Origin: Listeria farberi
GTDB taxonomy: Bacteria > Bacillota > Bacilli > Lactobacillales > Listeriaceae
Reading direction: 5' to 3'
NCBI RefSeq assembly: GCF_014229245.1
Contig: NZ_JAARZJ010000003.1
Coordinates: forward strand, 1 to 64,000
Length of the DNA stretch: 64,000 nt
The translations under genes were made by a program, and so were the position numbers. The notes under the pieces are model-generated. The model was not told the origin of the DNA, ran no database searches, and saw only the letters and a program-made list of their open reading frames with translations. Below are positions 45,797-55,742 of the stretch, in pieces; the first letter of the stretch is position 1, and each line of letters starts with the position of its first letter.

Positions 45797-46441
45797 ATGC
45801 GTGTAAAACATAAACCATGGGCAAAAGATCGATTAGAAGAATTTCCAGCGATCTATATTAAAAACCCAGAAGATTTCAAGGGAAGCTGGCACGAAGTATT
45901 TGGCAATAATAATCCTATCCATATTGAAATTGGTTCTGGTAAAGGCCAGTTTATTAGCGGGATGGCAAAAGCAAATCCTGAAATTAACTATATCGGCATT
46001 GAAATGATTGAAAGCGTCCTAGTTTCTGCACTTGATAAAGCAATTGAAGCAGAAGTACCTAATTTGCGACTTGTAGCAAGAGATGCCAAAATGCTGGAAG
46101 AATCTTTTGAAAAAGGAGAAATAGCGCAAATTTATTTAAATTTCTCTGATCCGTGGCCCAAAAAACGGCACACAAAACGCAGACTAACGAATCCAAGCTT
46201 TTTAACCATTTATGAGCGATTATTACCAAAAGCAGGGGAGATTCATTTCAAAACGGATAATCGCAGCTTGTTCGAATATTCGTTAGTGGCTTTTTCTGAA
46301 TATAATATGTTACTAACTTTTGTATCACTTGATTTGCATAATAGCGATTACGAGGGGAATATAAAAACTGAATACGAAGAAAAATTTTCAGCTAAAGGAT
46401 TCCCAATCTATCGTCTTGAAGCAAAATTTGATAGAAATTAA
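45797..46441 (+). CDS. trmB: tRNA (guanine-N7-)-methyltransferase
   Basis: The 214-residue enzyme starts with a basic N terminus ([17 protein letters not shown]), then [13 protein letters not shown] (SAM site), GIEMIES, and [17 protein letters not shown], the TrmB signature. It methylates G46 of tRNA. The gene starts 7 bases after ytmP. Confidence 0.95.
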   Translation: MRVKHKPWAKDRLEEFPAIYIKNPEDFKGSWHEVFGNNNPIHIEIGSGKGQFISGMAKANPEINYIGIEMIESVLVSALDKAIEAEVPNLRLVARDAKMLEESFEKGEIAQIYLNFSDPWPKKRHTKRRLTNPSFLTIYERLLPKAGEIHFKTDNRSLFEYSLVAFSEYNMLLTFVSLDLHNSDYEGNIKTEYEEKFSAKGFPIYRLEAKFDRN

Positions 46442-46502
46442 CTAGGATAAACCAGGTGCATTTGCTGCATCTGGTTTTTATTATTAATTGGAGGCGTTAA
46501 AA

Positions 46503-47351
46503 ATGGATTCCATTCAAATTGGAGAAATAAAAGTTTATTGGTTGCGTGGAGGCTATACTCATTTTGATGGCGGAGCAATGTTTGGAGTTGTCCCAAAACC
46601 TTTATGGGAGAAAAAATATCCGGCAAACGAAAAAAATCAAGTAGCTAATGTAACTGATCCGATGTTTTTTCAGTATTTAGGGAAAAATTATCTAATTGAT
46701 AGCGGGTTAGGGAACGGGCGATTAACTGAAAAACAAAAGCGTAATTATGGGGTAACTGAAGAGTCTTTTGTATTAGAAGATTTAGCAAAACTAAATATTG
46801 CCCCTGAGGATATAGACTACTGTTTAATGACACATTTACATTTTGATCACGTTCTAGGTTTGACAGGTTGTTCAGAAGAGGGTTATTATTCTATTTTCCC
46901 AAATGCGGAGATTTGGACTTCTGAAATTGAATGGGACGAAATGCAACACCCGAATATTCGTTCAAAAGCAACTTATTGGCAAGAAAACTGGCAAGCAATA
47001 AAAGGGCAAGTCCGCACATTTACAAAAGAAAAGCATTTTAATGATGCAATTAAAATGGCCCACACTGGAGGACATAGTGCTGGACATTCGGTTGTTTGGT
47101 TTGAATCAAACGGAGAACGAGCGATTCATATGGCAGATATTTTTCCGACATTTGCTCACCAAAATATTTTATGGGTAACGGCATATGATGATTATCCTAT
47201 GACATCCATCGCGGCAAAACAAGATATTTTCGAGCAAATTTTTGGGAAAAATTATTGGTTTTTATCGTATCATGATGCTAGATTTCGAGCAGTTAGAATT
47301 GGTGCAAATGGGGAAACTGACGCTGAACTAAAAATAGAAAATCGAAATTAA
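46503..47351 (+). CDS. metallo-beta-lactamase-fold lactonase, YtnP type
   Basis: I start at ATG 46503, after GGAGGCG; the frame extends only five codons upstream. The 282-residue protein has the MBL zinc site LMTHLHFDHVLG (HxHxDH), a later TGGHSAGHS His and an HMADIFP Asp. It resembles Bacillus YtnP, a lactonase reported to cleave signalling lactones. Its position after trmB matches Bacillus. Whether it quenches signals here is unknown. Confidence 0.85.
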   Translation: MDSIQIGEIKVYWLRGGYTHFDGGAMFGVVPKPLWEKKYPANEKNQVANVTDPMFFQYLGKNYLIDSGLGNGRLTEKQKRNYGVTEESFVLEDLAKLNIAPEDIDYCLMTHLHFDHVLGLTGCSEEGYYSIFPNAEIWTSEIEWDEMQHPNIRSKATYWQENWQAIKGQVRTFTKEKHFNDAIKMAHTGGHSAGHSVVWFESNGERAIHMADIFPTFAHQNILWVTAYDDYPMTSIAAKQDIFEQIFGKNYWFLSYHDARFRAVRIGANGETDAELKIENRN

Positions 47352-47378
47352 GAAGTGGAATTCCGCTTCTTTTTTTGA
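47348..47378 (+). terminator. terminator after YtnP-like gene
   Basis: AGAAGTGGAATTCCGCTTCT palindrome followed by seven T residues, starting at the stop codon. Confidence 0.85.
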
Positions 47379-47484
47379 GGGTATTTTTATTTTGTGTTAT
47401 TATATAACTTATAAAGCTTTATTCAAAGCCGAAAACATAACCTGGGGAGGGGGTTGTTTTCTGTTATACTATAAGGGGGTATAT

Positions 47485-47733
47485 ATGAAAAACGAACAAA
47501 AGAAAGCGCTAGTAACAAGGTTCGCGAAGATTGAAGGTCATGTGCGTTCAATCAAAAATATGACAGAGGAAGATCGTGATTTAGAAACAATTATGCAACA
47601 AATAGCAGCCGTTAAAAAAGCAATGGATGCAGCTGCAAAAGTGATTTATACAGAACAAATGAAAGAACTGATTGAGCAAGGCGTGGTGGACGAAGCTGTT
47701 ATTAAAAAGAAAATTGACAGTTTTATTCGTTAA
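47485..47733 (+). CDS. CsoR/FrmR-family (DUF156) protein without metal-binding cysteines
   Basis: The ATG 47485 follows AAGGGGG; an upstream open frame (47392) lacks a ribosome-binding site. The 82-residue all-helical protein fits the family in RFAKIEGHVRSIKNMTEED and the pattern of helix 2. Family members sense Cu, Ni, formaldehyde or persulfide through a Cys/His/Cys set. This protein has no cysteine and only one histidine (His19). The expected sensor positions are Leu33, Gln58 and Leu62 in my hand alignment. It has no cognate transporter gene beside it. It may use a different signal or act constitutively. Confidence 0.75.
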   Translation: MKNEQKKALVTRFAKIEGHVRSIKNMTEEDRDLETIMQQIAAVKKAMDAAAKVIYTEQMKELIEQGVVDEAVIKKKIDSFIR

Positions 47734-47768
47734 AAAAACGACTACCCACTTGGGTAGTCGTTTTAATT
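47734..47768. terminator. bidirectional terminator
   Basis: AAACGACTACCC / GGGTAGTCGTTT with T-runs on both strands between convergent CsoR-like and PepSY-like genes. Confidence 0.9.
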
Positions 47769-47769
47769 T

Positions 47770-48081
47770 TTAGGCTAAATACACATCAATGATTGTTCCT
47801 GTGTTAGCGTCTGCGATAAATTCGAATTGTTTTTTCTCGCCTTCACGAATGCAAGTGATACCACCGTGGTATACGAATGTATCAATAGCGAATTTTTTGT
47901 AGTGTTGCTTTTTTAGTTGAATCCAAGAACCTTCAATAGGTCCTTCTTGTTTGAATGCATTTTTTACATTTTCTAAGATGACGTCTCCTGAAATTGTTTT
48001 ATCGCTAAGTAAATAATGATAAACAAGGTGTCCAGCTGCTGCTCCTGCTCCAACGCCGGCAATGAAAGCTTTCCAGTTCAT
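47770..48081 (-). CDS. small membrane-anchored PepSY-like protein
   Basis: The 103-residue protein has an N-terminal Gly/Ala-rich hydrophobic segment (residues 5-26) that may anchor it, then a domain ending EFIADANTGTIIDVYLA, which looks like a PepSY-type fold (fibre-like domain thought to regulate peptidases). A good ribosome-binding site (AGGGAGGAAAAGCG) precedes ATG. Function unknown. Confidence 0.65.
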   Translation of the reverse strand: MNWKAFIAGVGAGAAAGHLVYHYLLSDKTISGDVILENVKNAFKQEGPIEGSWIQLKKQHYKKFAIDTFVYHGGITCIREGEKKQFEFIADANTGTIIDVYLA

Positions 48082-48275
48082 CGCTTTTCCTCCCTAGTGT
48101 TGTCTATTCTATTTAAAGACGTTTTTGAACATCTCTTTTAACCATTATACTACAAATTTTTGATTATAAAAGGATTTTTGAACGCGCTTTCGATAAAAGG
48201 GAGAAGTAAGGCGAGCGGAAACATATTTTATTTGCTATAATAAAAGAGATTTCAGATGGAAAGAGATGATTATTA

Positions 48276-49349
48276 ATGGAAAAAGAAACGTTAGCAATGT
48301 TTAAAGAATTAACGGAACTTCAAGGTACTTCAGGTGATGAACATAGAATTCGTGCGTTTATGCGAAAAGAACTTGAACCGGTTTCCGATGAAATTATCCA
48401 AGATGGCTTAGGTGGCATTTTTGGTGTGCGACACGGAGCTGCTGATGGTCCGCGCGTATTAGTTGCGGCCCATATGGATGAAGTTGGCTTTATGGTAACA
48501 CAAATTACAGAAAATGGTTTGATTCGTTTCCAAACAATTGGTGGTTGGAATCCGCAAGTTTTACAAGCGCAACGTGTGCAAATTATGGCGCCAAGTGGTC
48601 CTGTAATTGGGGTTGTGGCTTCTGTTCCTCCGCATTTGTTATCAGAAGCGGAACGTAGCAAACCGACTGACCCGAAAAACTTACTTATTGATATTGGTGC
48701 GGATGATAAAGCGGATGCGGAAAAAATCGGTATTAAACCAGGGCAATTTATTGTTCCTGTAGCTGAATTCACTCCACTTGCGAATCCAAAGAAAATTTTA
48801 GCTAAAGCGTGGGATAACCGTTATGGTGTCGGTCTTGCAATTGAGCTTATGAAAGAATTAAAAGGGGAATCTTTACCGAATACGCTTTTTGCTGGTGCAA
48901 ATGTGCAAGAAGAAGTTGGACTTCGCGGTGCAGGTGTTAGTGCCAATATGGTTCAACCAGATTTGTTTTTTGCGCTAGATGCTAGTCCTGCCAATGATAC
49001 AACTGGGAATAAATCGCAATTCGGTCAAATTGGCCAAGGTTTCTTATTACGTATTTTTGACCGGACAATGATTATGCACCGTGGTATGCGTGAATTTTTA
49101 CTTGATACTGCGGAAACAAATAAAATTCCATATCAATATTTTGTTTCGCCTGGTGGAACGGATGCTGGAAAAGTGCACACGTCACTTAGTGGTATTCCGA
49201 GTGCGGTAATTGGTGTTCCAGCTAGATATATTCACTCATCTAACTCGATTTTACACGTGGATGACTATGCGGCGGCGAAAGAAATGATTACAACGCTTAT
49301 CCGCGGTCTGGATAAAACAACTTTTGAAACCATTAAAAACAATGCGTAA
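48276..49349 (+). CDS. M42-family aminopeptidase (YtoP-like)
   Basis: The 357-residue metalloenzyme has the M42 motifs [11 protein letters not shown] (zinc His-Asp), [12 protein letters not shown] (bridging Asp), [11 protein letters not shown] (catalytic Glu pair), DASPA and the last His in RYIHSSNS. Such enzymes form large tetrahedral dodecamers that trim peptides after proteolysis. It lies just upstream of ytpP homologues as in Bacillus (YtoP). Confidence 0.92.
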   Translation: MEKETLAMFKELTELQGTSGDEHRIRAFMRKELEPVSDEIIQDGLGGIFGVRHGAADGPRVLVAAHMDEVGFMVTQITENGLIRFQTIGGWNPQVLQAQRVQIMAPSGPVIGVVASVPPHLLSEAERSKPTDPKNLLIDIGADDKADAEKIGIKPGQFIVPVAEFTPLANPKKILAKAWDNRYGVGLAIELMKELKGESLPNTLFAGANVQEEVGLRGAGVSANMVQPDLFFALDASPANDTTGNKSQFGQIGQGFLLRIFDRTMIMHRGMREFLLDTAETNKIPYQYFVSPGGTDAGKVHTSLSGIPSAVIGVPARYIHSSNSILHVDDYAAAKEMITTLIRGLDKTTFETIKNNA

Positions 49350-49560
49350 AATAATCAAAAGACCAGTATTTTTGGTTGGATTTCTACTTTTGGTAGCAAG
49401 TCTAGTGTTCTTAGTAGGTTACGCTACAGGGATACCTTACCTTCGCGATGCTGAAATTGGCTGGATTATTACCACCCTAATTGCGGGAGTGATGACGTTA
49501 ATCGTTGGTTATTTTAATCATTATATAGAAAAGAAAAAAACGCAATCTAAAGTCCGGTGA
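49342..49560 (+). CDS. small two-helix membrane protein
   Basis: The gene overlaps the end of the aminopeptidase gene by 8 bases; ATG 49342 or TTG 49324 is the start, neither with a clear ribosome-binding site, so it depends on coupling. The 72-residue protein has two hydrophobic helices (about 10-28 and 40-58) and a Lys-rich tail. No family recognised. A strong terminator follows. Confidence 0.6.
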   Translation: MRKIIKRPVFLVGFLLLVASLVFLVGYATGIPYLRDAEIGWIITTLIAGVMTLIVGYFNHYIEKKKTQSKVR

Positions 49561-49596
49561 AAAGTTTGGCTCTTATAACAGAGCCGGACTTTTTTC
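49549..49596 (+). terminator. nested terminator after the small membrane protein gene
   Basis: Outer stem AAGTCCGG / CCGGACTT and inner stem GGCTCT / AGAGCC, then a T6 run. Confidence 0.85.
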
Positions 49597-49673
49597 ATGA
49601 GCGTTATTCTGGACGAAAGTTAGCTAAGGCGTTAGGATTTAACTAGTATGAAAGAAGAAGGAGCGAACAAAAA

Positions 49674-49985
49674 ATGAAAAACTTAGAATCAGTAGAACAA
49701 TTTAATGAGATAAAAGTGGAAGGCAAATCTGTTTTTATGTTTAGCGCTGATTGGTGCGGCGATTGTAAATATATTGAACCTGTAATGCCAGAAATTGAAG
49801 CTGAAAACGAGGATTTCGTTTTTTATCATGTAGATCGTGATGAGTTTATTGATTTATGTGCTGATTTAGCGATTTTTGGAATCCCTAGTTTCCTTGCTTT
49901 TGAAGATGGTGAAGAAGTAGGGCGTTTTGTTAGTAAGGATAGAAAAACAAAAGAAGAAATTAATGATTTTCTAGCTGCAATATAA
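49674..49985 (+). CDS. ytpP: thioredoxin-like protein YtpP
   Basis: The 103-residue thioredoxin fold has active site ADWCGDCKYI (Cys28, Cys31) and the cis-Pro in FGIPSFLAF. It lies with ytpQ, ytpR, sftA and murC as in Bacillus. A reductase or bacillithiol-linked role is likely but not shown by sequence. Ribosome-binding site AGAAGGAG. Confidence 0.9.
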   Translation: MKNLESVEQFNEIKVEGKSVFMFSADWCGDCKYIEPVMPEIEAENEDFVFYHVDRDEFIDLCADLAIFGIPSFLAFEDGEEVGRFVSKDRKTKEEINDFLAAI

Positions 49986-50019
49986 AAAGTGACTGCTTTT
50001 TATGGAAGGGGAGGCACCT

Positions 50020-50820
50020 ATGGCAAAAATGACCACATTAAAAATGAAAGAACGACTAGAGAAGGAGCTGGATAAACCTAACCGGCAGTTTGCTTACGAT
50101 CGAGATAGTGACACGCTTTCGGTTACTCAAAATGGCAAAAAAGTAACTTTGGCTATCCCGCAAATCATCGCAAATTATGAAAACGATGGTGAAGCTGCGA
50201 TTGAAAAGATTATTTACTATGTCGAAGAAGGTTTTCTGGCTACATCCGGAAATATTGAACTTAAAAACAATACAGCGAATATTTTCCCTGTTGTTAGAGC
50301 GACTTCTTTTCCGAATACCACCAAAGCGGGAGAGGCGCTATTAACAGATGAACATACCGCCGAAACGAAAATTTTCTATGCATTTGATTTAGGAAAATCC
50401 TACCGTTTCATCGAAAAAAATATGCTGGAAAAAGAAGGATTATCCCATGAAGAGGTCAGAAAAGTAGCCTTCGATAATCTAAGAAAACTGGAAATTCCGC
50501 TAAAAAAAGATTCGGTTAATGGAAATGATTTTTATTTCGTGCGTACAAATGACGGCTATGATGCGAGTCGTTTGCTAAATGTTGATTTTCTTCAGCAAAT
50601 GCGCGAAAAGCTAACTGGAGAAATGGTGCTTGCTGTGCCGCATCAAGATGTTTTAATTATTGGTGCTATTAAAGATAATACCGGCTATGACGTTTTGGCT
50701 CACATGACGATGGACTTTTTCGCAGATGGTCTTGTGCCGATTACCTCTTTGCCATTTGTATATAATAATGGTAAACTTGAACCGATATTTATAATGGCAA
50801 AAAACAGATTAAAGGAGTAG
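50020..50820 (+). CDS. ytpQ: YtpQ-like DUF1444 protein
   Basis: The ATG 50020 follows GGGGAGG; the frame extends 6 codons further but over this ribosome-binding site. The 266-residue soluble protein has no recognised catalytic motif and belongs to DUF1444 by order and pattern. It lies between ytpP and ytpR. Role unknown. Confidence 0.83.
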   Translation: MAKMTTLKMKERLEKELDKPNRQFAYDRDSDTLSVTQNGKKVTLAIPQIIANYENDGEAAIEKIIYYVEEGFLATSGNIELKNNTANIFPVVRATSFPNTTKAGEALLTDEHTAETKIFYAFDLGKSYRFIEKNMLEKEGLSHEEVRKVAFDNLRKLEIPLKKDSVNGNDFYFVRTNDGYDASRLLNVDFLQQMREKLTGEMVLAVPHQDVLIIGAIKDNTGYDVLAHMTMDFFADGLVPITSLPFVYNNGKLEPIFIMAKNRLKE

Positions 50821-50825
50821 AAAAC

Positions 50826-51443
50826 GTGATAGTTAATGCATTTTATAATGAAAAAGGGGTAGGGGACACTCTACTAATTGAAACAGGCGAAGTAACATTT
50901 GAAAATCGTGAGTGGGAGCGCCGTGGTGATGTAGCGCGAATTTTTGACCGCGAAACAAAAGAAGTAGCTGGTTTCAATATTTTTAACAGCTCGAAATACT
51001 TTGATATTACTGCAAATGGCAAAGTAGATTTAACGGAAGAACTTGTTGCGTTAATGAACCAAGTTATCGAAAAAGCGGGATTTGAACCTGAAATCGTAGC
51101 TGATTTAACTCCAAAATTTGTGGTTGGATATGTGGAGTCGAAAGAAAAACACCCGAATGCGGATAAATTAAATGTATGCCAGATTAATGTAGGTGGGGAA
51201 GTGTTGCAAATTGTTTGTGGCGCCCCGAATATCGAAGCTGGACAAAAAGTAGTCGTTGCGAAAATCGGAGCAGTAATGCCTAGTGGTTTAATTATTAAAC
51301 CATCTAATTTGCGAGGCGAAGATTCTTTTGGTATGGTATGTGCCGCGCGTGAATTAGCAATTCCTAATGCGCCAACTGAAAAAGGTATCCTTGTTTTAGA
51401 AGATTCCGCTACTCCGGGAGAAGAATTTCCGGTAAATTTTTAA
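50826..51443 (+). CDS. ytpR: YtpR, tRNA-binding (EMAP/PheT-like) domain protein
   Basis: The GTG start lies 5 bases after the ytpQ stop, with AAAGGAGTAG as ribosome-binding site. The 205-residue protein has an N-terminal domain and a C-terminal OB-fold tRNA-binding domain (about 97-200; KHPNADKLNVCQINVG, VCGAPNI, GAVMPSGLIIKPSNLRG). This is the domain at the start of PheT and in Arc1p/EMAPII. It likely binds tRNA; the target is unknown. Confidence 0.9.
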   Translation: MIVNAFYNEKGVGDTLLIETGEVTFENREWERRGDVARIFDRETKEVAGFNIFNSSKYFDITANGKVDLTEELVALMNQVIEKAGFEPEIVADLTPKFVVGYVESKEKHPNADKLNVCQINVGGEVLQIVCGAPNIEAGQKVVVAKIGAVMPSGLIIKPSNLRGEDSFGMVCAARELAIPNAPTEKGILVLEDSATPGEEFPVNF

Positions 51444-51458
51444 ATAATTGATTTTTTT

Positions 51459-51490
51459 AAGCGCCTGATGCTATATCGGGCGCTTTTTTT
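51459..51490 (+). terminator. terminator after ytpR
   Basis: AAGCGCC / GGGCGCTTTTTTT with a 12-base loop. Confidence 0.85.
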
Positions 51491-51752
51491 GCTTGCTAAA
51501 TCCGCCACTTTGTGAAGATAAGTAAAATGTAGAACAATACACCTTTTATTGTATACAAAATATACATAAATCGTACAAAATAAAGATAATTTTCAAGGGA
51601 TAACAAAAACTTATATCGGGTTTAAACCTAGTTGTATCAAGGTATTATAACGAATATGGCTCGAAAAATAGCGAATTCACAATTTTGTCATAGATTATTT
51701 TGATTTTGTCTGTTAAAATCAAACAAGAAAATTAAATTTAGGGTGATAATGA
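51491..51752 (+). promoter_or_regulatory. sftA upstream region with 9-bp inverted repeat
   Basis: This 262-base gap has no gene. Its clearest feature is TTTGATTTT / AAAATCAAA around a 7-base loop (51699-51723), 30 bases ahead of the sftA start, with a TAAAAT that could be a -10 box inside the right arm. It may be an operator or leader hairpin. Confidence 0.45.
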
Positions 51753-54095
51753 ATGGGATGGTTTAAAGATTTTTTCTTTGGCGATATGGATGAAGAAGTA
51801 GATACATATGAAAATACGCCTACTAAGAAAGTAGAAAAGAAAGTAACATATGCTCCTGAAGTAGAACCGAAATCAAAAGTTACAGCAATTAAAACAAAAG
51901 AACGAAATATAAGAAACGTAAGACCTGCACCAAAAAGTGTAGTACCAAAGCAAAAACAACTGCAGCCAGTGAAACGGCAAGTAAAAGCACAAATGGTATA
52001 TCAATATCCAAAAGGCGAATTTCGTTTTCCACTAATACCTGATAAGCCAGTCAGCCAACCATTTCAAACAAAGCAACAACCAACTAGAACTTTCCATCAA
52101 ACGAGCGAAAAGCCTGTTGTAAAAGAAGAGACAAGAAAACGACCTTTTGCCGCGACAGATGTTCCGTCTCCTGTTTATGCATTTAATAAAAGACCGAGTA
52201 AATATGAGTTTGCGGTGTCTGAACCAGATGAAATTGCAGAAATTCAAGAAGATTTAACTATTCCTCCAGTAGACTTACCAGAGTTAGCAGAAGCAGAAAC
52301 AATTGCTTTTGATACAGAAATTGAAAGACAAATAGAAGATACTTACCCAGAAGAAGTTGGGATTGAAGAAGTAGTAGAGGAACCAATTTTGGCTAGTAAT
52401 GAAACTACTCCAGTTGAAACAGCTCCAAAACGTGTGACACTTATTCAAGAAGAAGCGACACAAATACCTAAACCAAAAAAACAAGTTGAAGCAAGCAGAC
52501 AAGAACAAATGTTGAAAAGCAGAATCCCATTTAACGTTATGATGGTTAAAAAAGATAAACAAGCACTTCAAAAAGAACCAATAGCTGAAGTTATCCAAGA
52601 GAAAGAAGTAATTAGTGAAAATATTCACCCTACTACCACAACACAAGAAAAACAAGTAGCACCAGAATATCCAAACAATTACCAATTTCCGTCATTTAGA
52701 CTTCTGCATCCGCCCGTATCGAAACGAGAAGATGATTCTTGGTTACAAATGCAACAAGAAATGCTAGATGAAACATTAGAAAATTTCAATGTTCATGCGA
52801 GTGTTGTTAATAGAACACAAGGTCCTGCTGTAACTAGATTTGAAGTCCAACCAGAAAAAGGGGTCAAAGTAAGTAAAATCACTAATTTAACAGACGATAT
52901 TAAGCTAAACTTAGCTGCAAAAGATATACGAATAGAAGCGCCAATACCTGGTAAGAGCACGGTTGGTATTGAGATTCCAAATCAAACGAGTCGCCCAGTG
53001 ATGCTTTCTGAGTTAATGAATACAGAAGCGTTTCAATCATCTAAGTCGCCGTTAACAGCCGCACTTGGTCTTGACATTTCAGGGACCCCGATTATTACTG
53101 ACCTTCAAAAAATGCCTCATGGCTTAATTGCCGGGGCTACAGGGTCAGGTAAAAGTGTTTGTATCAACTCACTACTTGTGAGTTTGCTCTATAAAGCGAC
53201 TCCTGACCAATTGAAGTTGCTTTTAATTGATCCGAAAATGGTCGAACTAGCTCCGTATAATCGTATTCCACATCTTGTGAGCCCAGTAATTACAGATGCA
53301 AAAGCAGCAACTGTTGCACTTAAATGGGCTGTCGAAGAAATGGAGCGTCGCTATCAACTCTTTAGTCATACCGGAGTTAGAAACATGGAAAAATATAATG
53401 AATATGCAAGTCATCCCGACCATACTGGGGAAAAATTACCTTATATTTTAATTGTTATTGATGAATTGGCTGATTTAATGATGGTTGCACCGAATGATGT
53501 AGAAGAATCTATTAGCCGTATTGCACAAAAAGCTCGGGCATGTGGTATCCATATGATTGTAGCGACGCAGAGACCATCTGTAGACGTAATTACCGGTCTT
53601 ATTAAAGCTAACATCCCGACACGTGTTTCTTTCTCTGTGTCTTCGCAAATCGATTCTAGAACTATCCTTGATGCAAGTGGTGCTGAAAAACTTCTTGGAA
53701 AAGGAGATATGCTTTTCTTACCAAGTGGTGCAAGTAAACCAGTACGCCTGCAAGGTACTTTTGTTAGTGATGAAGAAATCGATGCAGTTGTAGCTCATGT
53801 TCGAAGTCAAGGTGAAGCTGACTACATCTTTGAAGAACAAGAATTACTTGTAAAAGAATCAGTTAAAGAAAACACTGATGAATTATTTGAAGAGGCCTGT
53901 GACTTTGTTTTAAGTCAAAATGCTGCATCTACTTCATTACTACAAAGACATTTCAGGATTGGTTACAACCGAGCGGCTAGATTAATGGAATCTCTTGAAA
54001 ATCATCAAATAGTTTCAGGAATTAATGGATCAAAGCCACGCGACGTTATTATCACAAAAGATCAATTAGCTAAACTTAGAAACAAAGAAACTTAA
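51753..54095 (+). CDS. sftA: FtsK/SpoIIIE-family DNA translocase, SftA type
   Basis: The 780-residue protein lacks the N-terminal membrane helices of SpoIIIE. It begins with a short MGWFKDFFFGD segment and a long Pro/Lys/Glu-rich linker (to about 300), as in Bacillus SftA (YtpS). The motor has GATGSGKSVCIN (Walker A, about 469), LIVIDELADLMM (Walker B) and ATQRPSVDVITG, and ends in a gamma winged helix that would read KOPS/SRS-like sequences. It moves chromosome DNA away from the closing septum. It precedes murC as in Bacillus. Confidence 0.93.
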   Translation: MGWFKDFFFGDMDEEVDTYENTPTKKVEKKVTYAPEVEPKSKVTAIKTKERNIRNVRPAPKSVVPKQKQLQPVKRQVKAQMVYQYPKGEFRFPLIPDKPVSQPFQTKQQPTRTFHQTSEKPVVKEETRKRPFAATDVPSPVYAFNKRPSKYEFAVSEPDEIAEIQEDLTIPPVDLPELAEAETIAFDTEIERQIEDTYPEEVGIEEVVEEPILASNETTPVETAPKRVTLIQEEATQIPKPKKQVEASRQEQMLKSRIPFNVMMVKKDKQALQKEPIAEVIQEKEVISENIHPTTTTQEKQVAPEYPNNYQFPSFRLLHPPVSKREDDSWLQMQQEMLDETLENFNVHASVVNRTQGPAVTRFEVQPEKGVKVSKITNLTDDIKLNLAAKDIRIEAPIPGKSTVGIEIPNQTSRPVMLSELMNTEAFQSSKSPLTAALGLDISGTPIITDLQKMPHGLIAGATGSGKSVCINSLLVSLLYKATPDQLKLLLIDPKMVELAPYNRIPHLVSPVITDAKAATVALKWAVEEMERRYQLFSHTGVRNMEKYNEYASHPDHTGEKLPYILIVIDELADLMMVAPNDVEESISRIAQKARACGIHMIVATQRPSVDVITGLIKANIPTRVSFSVSSQIDSRTILDASGAEKLLGKGDMLFLPSGASKPVRLQGTFVSDEEIDAVVAHVRSQGEADYIFEEQELLVKESVKENTDELFEEACDFVLSQNAASTSLLQRHFRIGYNRAARLMESLENHQIVSGINGSKPRDVIITKDQLAKLRNKET

Positions 54096-54390
54096 TTTTA
54101 TAGTACTAAAATAACACGTTACTTAATTAGTTTTACAAATTACTTCTCTTTTCATGAGTAATTTCGCTTATATTCGCTGAAAGATTTTTCTAATTACATG
54201 GAAAGTGATATAATAAGCTGGTGAATTATTGACTCAACTATGAAATCAAACAAAAAACACAATTGGAACGTAAGATGATGTCTAGAAAACGGAGACTTTA
54301 TACTGTTTTCAAAGTTAAGACTTGGTGCTTAACAGTTAACATGTTTTTTTTAGGCACCCTCTTCAAGATAAATTAATGGGGGTTCAAATA
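54096..54390 (+). promoter_or_regulatory. murC promoter and long structured leader
   Basis: An extended -10 (TGATATAAT, about 54207-54215) gives a start near 54222 and a leader of about 165 bases. It contains GAAAAC...GTTTTC, GTTAAG...CTTAAC (54314-54332) and GGTGC (54324) pairing with GCACC (54354) around a T9 tract (54343-54351). The mutually exclusive stems suggest attenuation or a regulatory RNA. No known class fits. Confidence 0.5.
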
Positions 54391-55734
54391 ATGACTATCT
54401 ATCATTTTGTTGGAATAAAAGGGTCGGGGATGAGTGCACTTGCTCAAATCCTGCATGATAAAGGTTTTCAAGTGCAAGGTAGCGATGTAGACAAATATTT
54501 TTTCACACAGAAGGCATTAGAAGAAAAGCAAATACCAATTATGACGTTTTCAGCAGATAATATAAAAGAAGGCCTAACAATTATTGCTGGTAATGCTTTT
54601 CCAGATACACATGAAGAAATTAAGCGTGCTAATGAGCTTAATCTTCCCGTGATTCGATATCATAAATTTTTAGGTCAATTAATAGATGGCTATACAAGTA
54701 TTGCAATAACTGGTTCTCATGGTAAAACATCGACAACTGGTCTTCTTTCTCATGTAGTCGGTGCAATTCGTCCCACTTCTTATTTGATTGGCGATGGAAC
54801 TGGTAGCGGCACAAAAGATGCTAAATATTTTGCATTAGAAGCTTGTGAGTATCAACGCCATTTCTTAGCTTACAAACCAACTTATGCAATTATGACAAAC
54901 ATTGACTGGGATCATCCAGACTATTTCAAGAGTGTAGATGATGTATTTAATGCATTTGAAACGCTTGGTAAACAAGTGAAAAAAGCAGTCTTTGCCTTAG
55001 GAGACGATGTTGAACTACGCAAATTATCATTAGACATACCGATTGTTTATTTTGGCTTTGGTTCTGAAAATGAATTTCAAGCTAAGAATGTTAATAAAGA
55101 AACTACTGGAACTAAATTTGATGTCTATCATCGTGATGAGTTTTTAGCTTCATTTGAAATTCCTGCTTATGGGGACCATAATGTTTTAAATGCTTTAAGT
55201 GTTATTGCGCTTTGTGACTATGAAGGATTACCAGTTGACGAAGTAAAAAAAGAATTAAAAACTTTCGAAGGCGTAAAAAGAAGATTTAGCATTACTGAAA
55301 AAGGAAATCAAGTTTTAGTAGATGACTATGCGCACCATCCTTCAGAAATTCGTGCGACTGTTAATGCTGCTAGACAAAAATATCCAACTAAAAAAATCGT
55401 CGCTGTATTTCAGCCGCATACATTTACAAGAACACGCACCTTCTTACAAGGTTTTGCGGATAGCTTGAATTTAGCAGATGAAGTTTATCTTTGTGACATT
55501 TTTGGCTCTGCGCGCGAAAAAACCGGTAATTTAACTATTGCTGATTTAGCGCATAAAACCAAAGGAAATCACATTATTAAAGAAGAACACACAGAAGAAT
55601 TATTACAGTACTCAGAAGCTGTTATTTTGTTTATGGGAGCAGGAGATGTTCAAAAATTCCAAGCTGCCTATGAAAAAGTTCTTGATAATGAAAATATAAC
55701 TAATGAAGTTCTAAAAAAAAGTGCGATTAATTAA
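54391..55734 (+). CDS. murC: UDP-N-acetylmuramate-L-alanine ligase
   Basis: The ATG at 54391 follows GGGGGT; an in-frame ATG at 54376 overlaps this ribosome-binding site. The 447-residue Mur ligase has [13 protein letters not shown] (UDP-MurNAc binding), [13 protein letters not shown] (P-loop), NIDWDHPDY and YAHHPSEI. It adds the first L-Ala to UDP-MurNAc. Clustering with sftA links wall precursor supply to division. Confidence 0.96.
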   Translation: MTIYHFVGIKGSGMSALAQILHDKGFQVQGSDVDKYFFTQKALEEKQIPIMTFSADNIKEGLTIIAGNAFPDTHEEIKRANELNLPVIRYHKFLGQLIDGYTSIAITGSHGKTSTTGLLSHVVGAIRPTSYLIGDGTGSGTKDAKYFALEACEYQRHFLAYKPTYAIMTNIDWDHPDYFKSVDDVFNAFETLGKQVKKAVFALGDDVELRKLSLDIPIVYFGFGSENEFQAKNVNKETTGTKFDVYHRDEFLASFEIPAYGDHNVLNALSVIALCDYEGLPVDEVKKELKTFEGVKRRFSITEKGNQVLVDDYAHHPSEIRATVNAARQKYPTKKIVAVFQPHTFTRTRTFLQGFADSLNLADEVYLCDIFGSAREKTGNLTIADLAHKTKGNHIIKEEHTEELLQYSEAVILFMGAGDVQKFQAAYEKVLDNENITNEVLKKSAIN

Positions 55735-55742
55735 CTTTGAAT

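Noticed and set aside
48179-48193. cre-like TTGAACGCGCTTTCG upstream of the M42 peptidase gene
   Set aside because: Two mismatches to the consensus, including an outer position; not enough without binding data.
52284-52685. 133-codon minus-strand frame inside sftA
   Set aside because: Phe/Trp/Cys-rich translation is the antisense shadow of the Glu/Lys/Gln-rich SftA linker.
54330-54345. PrfA-box-like TTAACATGTTTTTT in the murC leader
   Set aside because: Three mismatches to TTAACA-N2-TGTTAA and positioned inside the leader rather than at a -35 region.
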